The notes under the pieces were generated by a model. The model saw only the letters and a list, made by a program, of their open reading frames with translations. It did not search any database and was not told where the DNA came from. From contig MGRG01000014.1 of the NCBI GenBank assembly GCA_001798075.1, forward strand, positions 1 through 64,000: 64,000 bases of DNA, read 5' to 3'. Made by a program: the position numbers and the translations under genes. The DNA comes from Deltaproteobacteria bacterium RIFCSPHIGHO2_01_FULL_43_49. Lineage in GTDB: Bacteria; UBA10199; SPLOWO2-01-44-7. Below, piece after piece: positions 40,729 to 51,097 of this stretch (position 1 is its first letter; every line of letters starts with the position of its first letter).

Positions 40729-42332
40729 GTTCTCATGCGACGACTTATGTGAGTTTTTTGGAGGCTGAAAAAGGATTCAAGTCCTGGCTGACGACCTTGG
40801 ATCACAAACGGATTGGTTTGATGTATATGGCAACCTCCATGATCTTTTTTATGATTGGCGGGATCTTCGCGACTTTGGTTCGCTTGGAGTTGATGTTTCC
40901 CGGCCAGACCATTATGAGTGCCGGCACCTACAACAAATTCTTTACCTATCATGGTGCCATCATGATCTTCATGTTTATTATCCCGATTATTCCTGCTGCA
41001 TTGGGAAATTTTTTCCTACCCATCATGATTGGCGCCAAAGATGTGGCCTTTCCGAGACTCAATTTGGCCAGTTACTATATTTTTATAGCGGGGGCCAGTT
41101 TTGCCGTGTTGGCATTGATGCTCAAGGGGGCCGATACCGGTTGGACCTTTTATACCCCCTATAGCATTCGAAGCGGCACGAGTGTCGTTTTGGTGGCACT
41201 CGGTGTTTTTATCATGGGTTTTTCAGGTATTTTGACCGGCCTTAATTTTATGACGACGGTTCATAAACTGCGTGCCCCCGGCATGACATTTCACCGGATG
41301 CCTCTTTTTGTCTGGGCCATTTACGCAACCGCCATCATCCAGGTCCTCGCAACACCTGTCATCGGCATCACCACTCTTTTATTGATTATGGAACGGGTTT
41401 TGGGGATTGGTTTTTTTGATCCGGCATTGGGTGGGGATCCGGTCTTGTTTCAACATTTCTTTTGGTTTTATTCCCATCCGGCAGTTTACATTATGATTTT
41501 ACCAGCCATGGGGATTATCTCTGAGGTGATTCCCGTTTTTTCCAGGAAACATATTTTTGGTTATCACGCGATCGCCTATTCGAGTTTGGCGATTGCCTTC
41601 ATCAGTTTTGTCGTCTGGGGACATCATATGTTTGTCTCAAGTCAGTCGGACCTCGCCAATATGCTTTTTTCCTTTTTGACGATGTTTGTGGCTGTTCCCA
41701 CTGCGATCAAGGTTTTTAACTGGACGGCGACGATGTACAAAGGATCGATTTCCCTGAAGACCCCGATGCTTTATGCCCTTTCCTTTCTCTTCATGTTTAC
41801 CATCGGTGGATTAACGGGGCTTTTTTTGGCGGCACTTTCCGTCGATGTCCATTTGCATGACACCTATTTTGTCGTCGCCCATTTTCATTATGTCATGATG
41901 GGTGGGACGGTGATGGGCTTGTTAGCGGGGTTGCATTACTGGTGGCCAAAAATGTTCGGCAAAATGTATCCGGAAATCGCCGGAAAAATTTCTTGGGCCT
42001 TGATTTTTATCGGGTTCAATTTGACATTCCTTACACAATTTTTTGTGGGGTACTTAGGAATGCCGAGACGCTATTATGATTATCCGGTTCAGTATACTTC
42101 CTGGAATATTGCTTCCACCATTGGTTCCTGGTTTTTATTTGCAGGCTTCTTGTTGATGCTTATTTATTTTGTAAAATCGCTGTTTTTTGGAAAGAGGGTG
42201 GCCGAGGCGGCCAATCCTTGGGGGGGCAAAACGTTGGAGTGGCAAATTCCCTCACCCCCACCGATGCATAACTTTGCAGAGACACCCCATGTAACTGGGA
42301 GACCCTATGAATATGGAGTGGCTAAATTATGA
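40725..42332 (+). CDS. coxA: Cytochrome c oxidase subunit I
   Basis: [43 protein letters not shown]. Confidence 0.98.
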   Translation: MSSHATTYVSFLEAEKGFKSWLTTLDHKRIGLMYMATSMIFFMIGGIFATLVRLELMFPGQTIMSAGTYNKFFTYHGAIMIFMFIIPIIPAALGNFFLPIMIGAKDVAFPRLNLASYYIFIAGASFAVLALMLKGADTGWTFYTPYSIRSGTSVVLVALGVFIMGFSGILTGLNFMTTVHKLRAPGMTFHRMPLFVWAIYATAIIQVLATPVIGITTLLLIMERVLGIGFFDPALGGDPVLFQHFFWFYSHPAVYIMILPAMGIISEVIPVFSRKHIFGYHAIAYSSLAIAFISFVVWGHHMFVSSQSDLANMLFSFLTMFVAVPTAIKVFNWTATMYKGSISLKTPMLYALSFLFMFTIGGLTGLFLAALSVDVHLHDTYFVVAHFHYVMMGGTVMGLLAGLHYWWPKMFGKMYPEIAGKISWALIFIGFNLTFLTQFFVGYLGMPRRYYDYPVQYTSWNIASTIGSWFLFAGFLLMLIYFVKSLFFGKRVAEAANPWGGKTLEWQIPSPPPMHNFAETPHVTGRPYEYGVAKL

Positions 42333-42862
42333 GAAAGCTTCCGCTCGCCGATCTCCAAAAGACGCCTCTCAATTTGGAGGTTCCACCCCCAAATTGGGGG
42401 CTCGACCCTCGCCCCGCCAAGTTTTTATCCCCCGCAAGGTTTGGCGGGGCTGCGGGACGCTTTTTTCGATCGGCTCGCTCGCGCTTTCTCATCTTTTTGA
42501 TTTTCATTGTTATTTTAAGTTGGAGTATGGCGCCTGCAACTTTGCAAGCGAAGTCGAAAACGCATTGGAAGCGTGGGATGTGGATTGGAGCACTGGGTGG
42601 TGCGGTAGTTGGTGGAACGACCTTTGCTATCATTGGTGGAAAAAAATGTGACCGTTATAATACCGATTTTGATATCTGTGGATCGGGTGGAGCGACCCTG
42701 CTGGGTGTTGGTGGAGCACTGGCGTTCGGATTGGTAGGAATGGGTATTGGAACTATTATTGGTGTCTCGATTAAAAAGGAAGAACCTGTGGTGTTAGCAC
42801 CCGTTATTTCTATAAAAGAGAATCAAACTTACGGAGGTCTTTCTCTAACGAAGAGTTTTTAA
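42329..42862 (+). CDS. Glycine-zipper-like membrane protein, repeat-derived N-terminus
   Basis: ATGA overlap with cox[19 protein letters not shown] and [15 protein letters not shown]. Confidence 0.6.
   Translation: MRKLPLADLQKTPLNLEVPPPNWGLDPRPAKFLSPARFGGAAGRFFRSARSRFLIFLIFIVILSWSMAPATLQAKSKTHWKRGMWIGALGGAVVGGTTFAIIGGKKCDRYNTDFDICGSGGATLLGVGGALAFGLVGMGIGTIIGVSIKKEEPVVLAPVISIKENQTYGGLSLTKSF
42331..42490 (-). repeat. Structured repeat family C, copy 4 (minus orientation), inside CDS
   Basis: RC reads gagaaagcGCGAGCGAGC...AAAAGCGTCC...CCGCCAAACCTTGCGGGGGAT...GAGAGGCGTCTTTTGGAGATCGGCGAGCGGAAGCtttctc. Confidence 0.85.
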
Positions 42863-42887
42863 CATTAGCATTTTTAGGTGGCTAAAA

Positions 42888-43072
42888 TTTGAAATGTTTC
42901 CGAGCTGGCGTGGCGATGAGGGTGACGAAAGTCGTCTCGGACCCCACCAACACCTCATCGGGATACAATAATTGGTGGGGGAGAGCCGAGCGAATTTTTT
43001 GGGTCGACCCAGAAAATATCGCGTACTTTCGGCACCCTCAGCGCCAGGTAGCCAGCTCGGAACAATTTCAGA
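42888..43072 (+). repeat. Structured repeat family C, divergent copy 3
   Basis: tttgaaatgtttccgagctggc ... gccagctcggaacaatttcaga stem; inner AAAGTCGTCTCGGA, CCCCACCAA...TTGGTGGGG. Confidence 0.7.
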
Positions 43073-43087
43073 TATAAGGAGAGATGA

Positions 43088-43744
43088 ATGACTCACGGTG
43101 AAGTTACAGCAGGGACGACACATGTTGTTCCTCACCATTTTGACAGTCCTGAACAAGCCTTTGAGGCATCGAAGCTGGGCATTTGGCTCTTTTTGGTGAC
43201 TGAAATTTTGCTCTTCGGTGGTCTCTTTGTTGTCTACATTATCTTTAGAGCCCTCTATCCTGAAATGTTTCATGAAGCCTCTCATCATTTGAATAAAGTG
43301 TTGGGTGGCATCAACACGGTCGTGTTGATTTGTAGTTCTTTGACCATGGCACTGGCTGTTGATCGCACACGTCAAAATGATTCACCCAAAGCCAACCAAT
43401 ATATGTTGATGACGCTGTTTTTTGCGGCCTGCTTCATGATCATCAAATATGTTGAGTATTCTCACAAATTTCACGAAGGGTTGTTGCCCGGCGCTAATTT
43501 TACTTTTGAAGCAATTCAACATCCAAAAACACCCTTATTTTTCTCACTTTATTTCATGATGACCGGTTTGCACGGAATTCACGTGCTGGCGGGAATGGGT
43601 TTGATTACATGGGTTTTATGGCGTTCGAACAAAGGCCAGTTTAGTTCGGCTTATTATACACCGGTAGAGCTGGTGGGAATTTATTGGCATTTAGTGGACT
43701 TGATATGGATTTATTTATTTCCGTTACTCTACTTGATCGGGTGA
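43088..43744 (+). CDS. coxC: Cytochrome c oxidase subunit III
   Basis: KLGIWLFLVTEILLFGGLFVVYIIFR; TGLHGIHVLAGM; YWHLVDLIWIYLFPLLYL. Confidence 0.96.
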   Translation: MTHGEVTAGTTHVVPHHFDSPEQAFEASKLGIWLFLVTEILLFGGLFVVYIIFRALYPEMFHEASHHLNKVLGGINTVVLICSSLTMALAVDRTRQNDSPKANQYMLMTLFFAACFMIIKYVEYSHKFHEGLLPGANFTFEAIQHPKTPLFFSLYFMMTGLHGIHVLAGMGLITWVLWRSNKGQFSSAYYTPVELVGIYWHLVDLIWIYLFPLLYLIG

Positions 43745-43745
43745 T

Positions 43746-44852
43746 ATGGTGCATAAAGAGAAAAAGCATAAAGGTCACGCGAAAGCTTATATAAAGGTTT
43801 GGGTGGCGCTCCTTGTCTTGACCATCATTACGGTTGTCGTTTCCTATTACAACTTTGGAACCTGGAATATTTTGGTGGCGATGTTGGTGGCGACGGTTAA
43901 GGGGGCTTTGGTCTGCCTCTTTTTCATGCATCTTTTATATGATAACCGTGTGAACCAAGTTGTTTTTGTCTCCGCGTTTGCCTTTTTGGGGATTTTTGTG
44001 GGCTTGACCGCCAGTGATGAGTTGTTTCGCACCACGGAAAAAGCCGTTGTTGTTGCACAAGAGGCGTCCACGCCAAGTGGTGCCGATATGAATAAGTTGC
44101 GCGTTGCTAGCCCACAGTTAGTTGAAAAAGGGAAACAACTTTATAGTGTTCAGTGCGCAGTTTGTCACGGGGCTGCCGGCAAAGGCGATGGACCGGGGGC
44201 TCCTGCGCTAAACCCAAAGCCGAGGGATTTTACTTCGGGCTACTGGCGTTTTGGCGGGCAACCGACTCATGTTTTCAAAACAATTAGTGAAGGTTCTCCC
44301 GGAACGGCGATGGCGGCTTTTGGGACATTGGGTGTTGAAGAGCGTTGGAGTTTGGTTCATTTTGTTCGCTCCATTGCGCCCAACCCTCCCGATGACAAAC
44401 CAGAAGATTTAGCAGCGTTGGGGGGAGATAAAAAAACGGACCAAGGACCTGGGACTATGGACCAAGGACTTCAAAAACCGGTGCAACAAATTCCAATTTC
44501 TTTTGCAATGAAACGGTTGGCTAAAGAAGAAATGGCTGCGAGCGATGTTGCTGTTTTGCCGGAAGGCAAACAGGCTGAAGGTTTGGGCGAAAAATTATAT
44601 CAGGCCAATTGTTTGAGCTGCCACGGTCTGAGTGGAAAAGGTGGGGTTCCGATCACTAGAATTAGTGTCAATCCTCCTGTTTATTTAAAAACAAAAGATT
44701 TTGCCAAAGCCGATGGGGCATGGGTGAATGATAAAAATGTTTTTGTGGATATCGTTACAAAAGGTCTTCCAGGAAGAGGTAAGCCCGGCATCGCCCATTT
44801 TTCATCCGGAGAATGGGATTCTCTTTATCAGTACGTCCAATCTTTGAGATAG
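43746..44852 (+). CDS. Cytochrome c oxidase subunit IV fused to two cytochrome c domains
   Basis: N-terminal COX IV-like TM domain (TVKGALVCLFFMHLLYDNR); CAVCHG and CLSCHG heme motifs. Confidence 0.9.
   Translation: MVHKEKKHKGHAKAYIKVWVALLVLTIITVVVSYYNFGTWNILVAMLVATVKGALVCLFFMHLLYDNRVNQVVFVSAFAFLGIFVGLTASDELFRTTEKAVVVAQEASTPSGADMNKLRVASPQLVEKGKQLYSVQCAVCHGAAGKGDGPGAPALNPKPRDFTSGYWRFGGQPTHVFKTISEGSPGTAMAAFGTLGVEERWSLVHFVRSIAPNPPDDKPEDLAALGGDKKTDQGPGTMDQGLQKPVQQIPISFAMKRLAKEEMAASDVAVLPEGKQAEGLGEKLYQANCLSCHGLSGKGGVPITRISVNPPVYLKTKDFAKADGAWVNDKNVFVDIVTKGLPGRGKPGIAHFSSGEWDSLYQYVQSLR
44438..44471. repeat. GGACC-type short repeat in coxIV-cytc linker
   Basis: ggaccaaggacctgggactatggaccaaggact, read as DQGPGTMDQGL. 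Confidence 0.75.
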
Positions 44853-44909
44853 CCTTAAATAAGTTGCTAACTTTTAAAATTCCTGCTTACTTGTCTGCAA
44901 CTTAGCTCG

Positions 44910-44977
44910 GTACCTGGTCGCGGGCAAGGCTAATTAATTAAATCATTTCAATTAATTATAATAGTACCTGGTCGCGG
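44910..44977. repeat. Direct repeat GTACCTGGTCGCGG x2 upstream of ctaA
   Basis: Exact 14-nt repeats at 44910-44923 and 44964-44977 separated by an AT-rich spacer. Confidence 0.75.
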
Positions 44978-44982
44978 TATAG

Positions 44983-45849
44983 ATGAAAAAGCTATCTAGG
45001 ACATTGTTCTTGTTAGTTGCCTTAACTTATCTTTTAATCGTCTGGGGGGCGGTTGTGCGTTCCAGTGGGTCGGGACTGGGGTGTCCTGATTGGCCATTGT
45101 GTCATGGGCAAATTATTCCCCCGTTTCGAAAAGATGTTTTGATTGAATACACCCATCGTTTGTTAGCCTCACTCGTCGGGTTTTTAACGCTAGGTTTTGC
45201 AATCCTTGTTTGGCTTAAAAAGGAATTAAGGATTTTGATTGGAAAATGGTGCGGAGTGGCTTTGGCATTGCTTTTTGTTCAGGTCGGTTTGGGTGGTGTG
45301 ACTGTCAAAACGGAACTCCATCCTTATGTTGTCGCCACCCATTTGGGTGTAGCCCTCGTTTTTCTTGCGGTCATCTTTTACATGACACTTCTAGTGCGGA
45401 GCTGGACATCAGCACATCAGCACATCAGTACATCAGTACAAAAATCAATATGGTATCGCTTATCTCATTACACCCTTACTGTTCTATTTTTGCAGATGAT
45501 TCTCGGCAGTCTCGTTGCCGCGTCCAATGCAGGGCTTGCCTGCCCTGACTTTCCAACCTGTCAGGGGGCGTGGATTCCTCAACTCACAGGACTAGTTGGG
45601 CTTCACTTTTTACACCGTGTGGGAGCCCTTTTGGTTTTGTTTATGGTTTGCTTGCTTGTTGTTGGCAAATGGGGTAGGGGAGCCGTCCGCTTCATTTTTT
45701 TATTAGCGGTTTTTCAAATTTTGTTAGGCATTGGCAATGTGTTGTGGGGTCTTCCCCTCTGGATGAGAATTACCCACTTGGGCGTTGCTGTTCTGCTTTT
45801 TTTAGCGTTAATGGTCAGCACCTATGAACTTCGTCGCGAGTCTCAATAA
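44983..45849 (+). CDS. ctaA: Heme A synthase (CtaA/COX15)
   Basis: VVRSSGSGLGCPDWPLCHGQIIPPF; ASNAGLACPDFPTCQGAWIP. Confidence 0.94.
   Translation: MKKLSRTLFLLVALTYLLIVWGAVVRSSGSGLGCPDWPLCHGQIIPPFRKDVLIEYTHRLLASLVGFLTLGFAILVWLKKELRILIGKWCGVALALLFVQVGLGGVTVKTELHPYVVATHLGVALVFLAVIFYMTLLVRSWTSAHQHISTSVQKSIWYRLSHYTLTVLFLQMILGSLVAASNAGLACPDFPTCQGAWIPQLTGLVGLHFLHRVGALLVLFMVCLLVVGKWGRGAVRFIFLLAVFQILLGIGNVLWGLPLWMRITHLGVAVLLFLALMVSTYELRRESQ
45406..45440. repeat. ACATCAGCAC/ACATCAGTAC tandem repeat within ctaA
   Basis: acatcagcacatcagcacatcagtacatcagtac; read as TSAHQHISTSVQ. Confidence 0.85.
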
Positions 45850-46699
45850 TTATATTTCCCTCACCAAGCCGACCATTGTCATGTCGTTTGCCATCACCGG
45901 TTTGACGGCCATGGTTGTTGAAGGCTCGCTTTTACAGGAGCCTTTCAAATTTTTCTTCATTGTACTGGCCATTGTCTTCACGGCCGCTTCGGCAAACGCT
46001 TTTAATCAATATTTCGAACGGGACCTTGATGCGCAAATGGAGAGGACAAGAAATAGAAGGCCGCTTCCTCAAAATAAAATAAAACCGAGTCATGCACTTA
46101 TTTTTAGCATCTTGATTGGTTTCATAGCCGTTTTTTATTTAAGCTTTTGGGTAAATTTTTTAAGTGCCGCTGTAGCCCTGGGGACAATTGTTTTTTACGC
46201 CTTTTTTTACACACTTTGGCTAAAACCCAGAACTCCTTATAATATCGTTATTGGCGGGGCGGCAGGGGCAACAGCGCCACTCATCGGCTGGGCTGCGGCA
46301 ACCAATCATGTTTCTTTCACCGCATGGCTGATGTTTCTCATCATTTTTATGTGGACCCCGCCGCATTTTTGGGCCCTCGCACTTTGTGTGAAAGATCAGT
46401 ATGCAAAAGCCGGGATTCCCATGTTGCCTGTGGTGAAAGGCGATGAGAGGACTCGCACAGAAATTTTTTGGTACAGTTTAATCATGGTACCCTTAACGCT
46501 CTCTCTTGTTTTGTTGGGAGAGGTGAGTTGGATCTATTCTTTGGTGGCATTTGCATTGGGTCTCCTTTTTGTTCAAAAAGCTTGGGTTGTGAAGACACAA
46601 AAAACCCAAAAAGCGGCCTATAGTCTCTTTGGGTTTTCGATCGCCTATTTAATGATTTTATTTCTTGTGATGATTATTGATTCTAAGATTTTACATTAA
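45824..46699 (+). CDS. ctaB: Protoheme IX farnesyltransferase (CtaB/CyoE)
   Basis: SANAFNQYFERDLDAQMERTRNRRPLP; MWTPPHFWALAL. Confidence 0.95.
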   Translation: MNFVASLNNYISLTKPTIVMSFAITGLTAMVVEGSLLQEPFKFFFIVLAIVFTAASANAFNQYFERDLDAQMERTRNRRPLPQNKIKPSHALIFSILIGFIAVFYLSFWVNFLSAAVALGTIVFYAFFYTLWLKPRTPYNIVIGGAAGATAPLIGWAAATNHVSFTAWLMFLIIFMWTPPHFWALALCVKDQYAKAGIPMLPVVKGDERTRTEIFWYSLIMVPLTLSLVLLGEVSWIYSLVAFALGLLFVQKAWVVKTQKTQKAAYSLFGFSIAYLMILFLVMIIDSKILH

Positions 46700-46943
46700 T
46701 TATTTATTTTAAGTTATTGATATTTATAGATTTATCCATTAATAAGGTATTGGGGCAAAACTAAAAAATCTCAATAAAATTGATTGGTTAAAGGATCCCC
46801 TTGACATTTTGCCAGGGCTGTAAGAAATAGCCCCACACGCTGAAGTAGAATTAGGGGTGAAGTCGCCCTTCTAGTTTTGTTCCTTCAGATCAAGTAAGTT
46901 TTTGAGACCGCTGTCCAAAGCGGACGGCGGACTTTTCGCAATT

Positions 46944-46953
46944 TGCTCTTTGA
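46944..46953 (+). promoter_or_regulatory. boxA-like antitermination element, rrn leader
   Basis: TGCTCTTTGA upstream of 16S. Confidence 0.65.
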
Positions 46954-46990
46954 AAACTAAATAGCGAGAATTCTATGCCAGAAAGTAAGT
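46954..46990 (+). other. 5' strand of pre-16S processing stem
   Basis: aaactaaatagcg...gccagaaagtaagt is complementary to acttacttctggc...cgctatttagtttt at 49445-49478. Confidence 0.75.
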
Positions 46991-46996
46991 GGGCTT

Positions 46997-47021
46997 CCCG
47001 CACTTTCATTGAAAGTGTGGG
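46997..47021 (+). repeat. CCCGCACTTTC hairpin, leader copy
   Basis: CCCGCACTTTC att GAAAGTGTGGG. Confidence 0.8.
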
Positions 47022-47401
47022 ATGACTGTCATTCTTTAAGAAGTAAACTCCAAATATAACTGGAGAGTTTGATTCTGGCTCAGAACGAACGCTGGCGGCG
47101 TGCTTAACACATGCAAGTCGAACGGGAAAATCCCCGCAAGGGGATGAGTACAGTGGCGCACGGGTGCGTAACACGTAGGTAACCTACCTGTTGTTGGGGA
47201 ACAACCTGTCGAAAGACGGGCTAATTCCGCGTAAGTTGGCATCATGAAAATGATGTCAAGAAAGATGGCCTCTGCTTGCAAGCTATCGACGACAGATGGG
47301 CCTGCGCCCGATTAGCTAGTTGGTAGGGTAACGGCCTACCAAGGCTTCGATCGGTAGTTGGTCTGAGAGGACGACCAGCCACACTGGCACTGAAATACGG
47401 G

Positions 47402-47463
<62 letters not shown>

Positions 47464-47742
47464 AACGCCGCGTGAGCGATGAAGGCCTTCGGGTCGTAAA
47501 GCTCTGTCAGAGGGGACGAAAACTCAGTGGAAATAATACTCCATTGAATTGACGGTACCCTCAGAGGAAGCACCGGCTAACTCTGTGCCAGCAGCCGCGG
47601 TAATACAGAGGGTGCGAGCGTTGTTCGGAGTTACTGGGCGTAAAGCGCATGTAGGCGGATAGAGAAGTCGGGTGTGAAATCCCTGGGCTTAACCCAGGAA
47701 CTGCGCCCGAAACCATCTATCTAGAGTTCAGTAGGGGAGCGG

Positions 47743-47803
<61 letters not shown>

Positions 47804-47841
47804 CCGCTCTGGGCTGTAACTGACGCTGAGGTGCGAAAGCT

Positions 47842-47877
<36 letters not shown>

Positions 47878-47950
47878 AGCTGTAAACGATGGGTACTAGG
47901 TGTCGGAGGAATTGACCCCTTCGGTGCCGTAAGCTAACGCATTAAGTACC

Positions 47951-48028
<78 letters not shown>

Positions 48029-48117
48029 CAATTCGACGCAACGCGAAAAACCTTACCTAGACTTGACATCTATCGAACCTTGTAGAGATACGAGGGTGCC
48101 CGCAAGGGAGCGATAAG

Positions 48118-48149
<32 letters not shown>

Positions 48150-48156
48150 TGTGAAG

Positions 48157-48190
<34 letters not shown>

Positions 48191-48243
48191 ATCCTTAGTT
48201 GCTAACAGGTTAAGCTGAGCACTCTAGGGAGACTGCCGGTGTC

Positions 48244-48275
<32 letters not shown>

Positions 48276-48370
48276 CTCATGGCCTTTATGTCTAGGGCGA
48301 CACACGTGCTACAATGGCTGGTACAAAGGGTTGCCAAACCGTAAGGTGGAGCTAATCTCAAAAAACCAGT

Positions 48371-48409
<39 letters not shown>

Positions 48410-48442
48410 CTGGAATCGCTAGTAATCGCTGATCAGAACGCA

Positions 48443-48488
<46 letters not shown>

Positions 48489-48612
48489 CGAAAGCGGAGT
48501 ATACCAGAAGTCCCGCCTTAAAACGGGCCCAAGGTATGATTCGTGATTGGGGTGAAGTTTAACGGCTTCCTATAGAAGTAATTCTATAGTAAAACTCAAC
48601 TATATCGGTGAA

Positions 48613-48640
48613 CCCCCGCACTTTTTAGAAAAGTGCCGGG
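48613..48640 (+). repeat. CCCGCACTTTT hairpin, 16S-intron copy
   Basis: CCCCCGCACTTTT tag AAAAGTGCCGGG. Confidence 0.8.
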
Positions 48641-48672
48641 CAACGCCGAGGGAAGTTGGGCTAGGAGCTAGG

Positions 48673-49251
48673 ATGTCTCAAACCCGATTTGGAAATCAGA
48701 TCAAGCAAGCGACATTAACACCTTTTGAAAAAGAGGTGATTGATGGTTGTTTGCTGGGTGATGGAACACTGACCAAATCAGGAAAGGAGTACCGTTTAAG
48801 AATAGAGCATGCTCTCAAAGATCGAGAGTATGTTTCGTGGAAGTTTGAAAAACTAAAACGGCTCTGCATTTCAGATGTTCAATATGTATCAAATCATGAT
48901 TCAACGCGATTTGGTACGGTTGGACATCCCGAAATAACTGTTTTGAGACAAAAATGGTATCGCCCCGTAAAACAAGTTCCAGAAGATTTGGTGTTAACAC
49001 CAATCATGTTGGCAATTTGGTTTATGGATGACGGTACTAAGCATCGGGATACAGTTGACATCTCGGTGCACAGCTTTTCAGAGCAAAGCCTTCATCTTTT
49101 GCAGAAACAGGTTTCACTATTGGGTATTAAGACCACTGTGAATTCAGATGGAAAAGGGAAGAGACTCTACATTTTAAAGAAAAGTTATCCTAGTTTTAAA
49201 AGACTTACTAAACCCTACATTTTGAAATGTATGGAACGTAAGTTGCCTTAA
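48673..49251 (+). CDS. LAGLIDADG homing endonuclease
   Basis: Two motifs VIDGCLLGDGTL and MLAIWFMDDGTK; lies inside the intron. Confidence 0.92.
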   Translation: MSQTRFGNQIKQATLTPFEKEVIDGCLLGDGTLTKSGKEYRLRIEHALKDREYVSWKFEKLKRLCISDVQYVSNHDSTRFGTVGHPEITVLRQKWYRPVKQVPEDLVLTPIMLAIWFMDDGTKHRDTVDISVHSFSEQSLHLLQKQVSLLGIKTTVNSDGKGKRLYILKKSYPSFKRLTKPYILKCMERKLP

Positions 49252-49557
49252 CCCCGTAGAGACTATACGTTGGCCCCCGCTAAAGCGGGGTGAAGACATA
49301 GTCCGACACCCTCAGTAATGAGGGAAAGAAGGAAAAAACAGATGCGTAACAAGGTATCCGTACCGGAAGGTGCGGATGGATCACCTCCTTTCTAAGTTGA
49401 AAATGATTCGCCACTTCACATGGCGAATCTATTCCCGGTCAAAACTTACTTCTGGCTAGACGCTATTTAGTTTTTTAAGGGCAAAGAATTGTTCTTTTAT
49501 AGTCATTGTTGAGATGGATTAGGGGGACACCGGCCTTATCTTCATGGTGTCGAATCC

Positions 49558-49631
<74 letters not shown>

Positions 49632-49653
49632 CAAAATTTGCTTCGCAAGTTTT

Positions 49654-49726
49654 GGGGCCATAGCTCAACTGGGAGAGCGCTAGCTTTGCAAGCTAGAGGT
49701 CGTCGGTTCGATCCCGACTGGCTCCA
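49654..49726 (+). tRNA. tRNA-Ala (TGC)
   Basis: ggggccatagctcaactgggagagcgctagctttgcaagctag...tggctcca; G3-U70. Confidence 0.96.
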
Positions 49727-49861
49727 CAAAAATTTTCGTTCTTTAAAAAATTTAAACTTCATCGTGAATGAAACAGCGATGGGGGGTGTTGGGGGGAGAA
49801 ATCAAGATCTCCACCCAACTTTAGCAAGCATCCCCGCCTTGGCGGGGTGCGAGCGAATAAA

Positions 49862-49873
49862 GCTCTTTGACAA
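49862..49873 (+). promoter_or_regulatory. boxA-like element upstream of 23S
   Basis: agctctttgaca. Confidence 0.55.
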
Positions 49874-50435
49874 TTTAATATGAAGTAAACGAGTAGATCG
49901 AAATTATTGACGTCATACAATTTTGAACTGGGTCTTGACTAAAAAGAATTTGGTCAAGCTATTAAGAGCACATGGTGGATGCCTAGGCGTCTAGAGGCGA
50001 TGAAGGACGTGTCCAGCTGCGATAAGCTTCGGGGAGCTGCCAAGAGAGCTTTGATCCGAAGATTTCCGAATGAGGAAACTCTCATCGGGTCATACCGATG
50101 AATCCCGAGATTGAATACATAGATTTCGGGAAGTAAACTCCGGGAACTGAAACATCTCATGTACCGGAAGGAAAAGAAATCAACGAGATTCCCCGAGTAG
50201 TGGCGAGCGAAAGGGGAAGAGCCTAAACTTGCTCCACTTCGGTGGGGTGAGGGTTGCGGGACCTCAATATGGGACCAACAAGAGTAGATGAACGGCATGG
50301 GAAGGCCGGCCACAGAGCGTGATAGCCGCGTAATCAACATTTGAGTTGGCCCTAGAGGTATCCCAAGTACCACGGGACACGAGAAATCCTGTGGGAATCT
50401 GGGGAGACCATTCTCCAAGGCTAAATACTCCTAGA

Positions 50436-50471
<36 letters not shown>

Positions 50472-51066
50472 GGAAGAACCCCGAAAGGGGAGGTCAGTGA
50501 ACCTGAAACCATGTGCTTACAAGCAGTCAGAGCACTATGCCCCGCCGCAAGGCGGGATAGGTGTGATGGCGTGCCTTTTGCATAATGAGCCAGTGAGTTA
50601 CTGTCGCATGCAAGGTTAATCCCTTAAGGGGAGAAGCCGTAGCGAAAGCGAGTCCGAAATGGGCGAATTAGTATGCGGTAGTAGACCCGAAACCAGTTGC
50701 GATCTATCCATGGCCAGGGTGAAGTCTTGGTAACACAAGATGGAGGCCCGAACTGGTGGACGTTGAAAAGTCCTCGGATGAGTTGTGGATAGGAGTGAAA
50801 GGCTAATCAAGCCTGGAGATAGCTGGTTCTCCTCGAAATATATTGAGGTATAGCCTCATGTTAATACTGTCGGAGGTAGAGCACTGGATGGACTAGAGGT
50901 CTTACCGGACTATCAAACCCAACCAAACTCCGAATGCCGACAAGTTCTGCATGGGAGGCAGACCGTAGGGGATAAGCTCTATGGTCGAGAGGGAAAAAGC
51001 CCAGACCGTCAGCTAAGGTCCCAAAATCATACTTAAGTGGTTAAGGATGTGGAAGCGCACAGACAA

Positions 51067-51097
<31 letters not shown>

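Larger units (their letters stand above)
48559..49344 (+). other. Group I intron in 16S after U1495 (E. coli numbering), with internal endonuclease ORF
   Basis: Exon GAAGU pairs with IGS GCUUC; R gagactatacg and S aagacatagtcc; ends in G before CGTAACAAGG. Confidence 0.88.

Noticed and set aside
42845-43375. Minus-strand 176-aa ORF over family C copy 3 and coxC start
   Set aside because: Antisense to CoxC and the repeat; no domain
46801-46830. TTGACA at 46801 as the rrn promoter
   Set aside because: No convincing -10 at 16-18 bp spacing; cannot support it by eye
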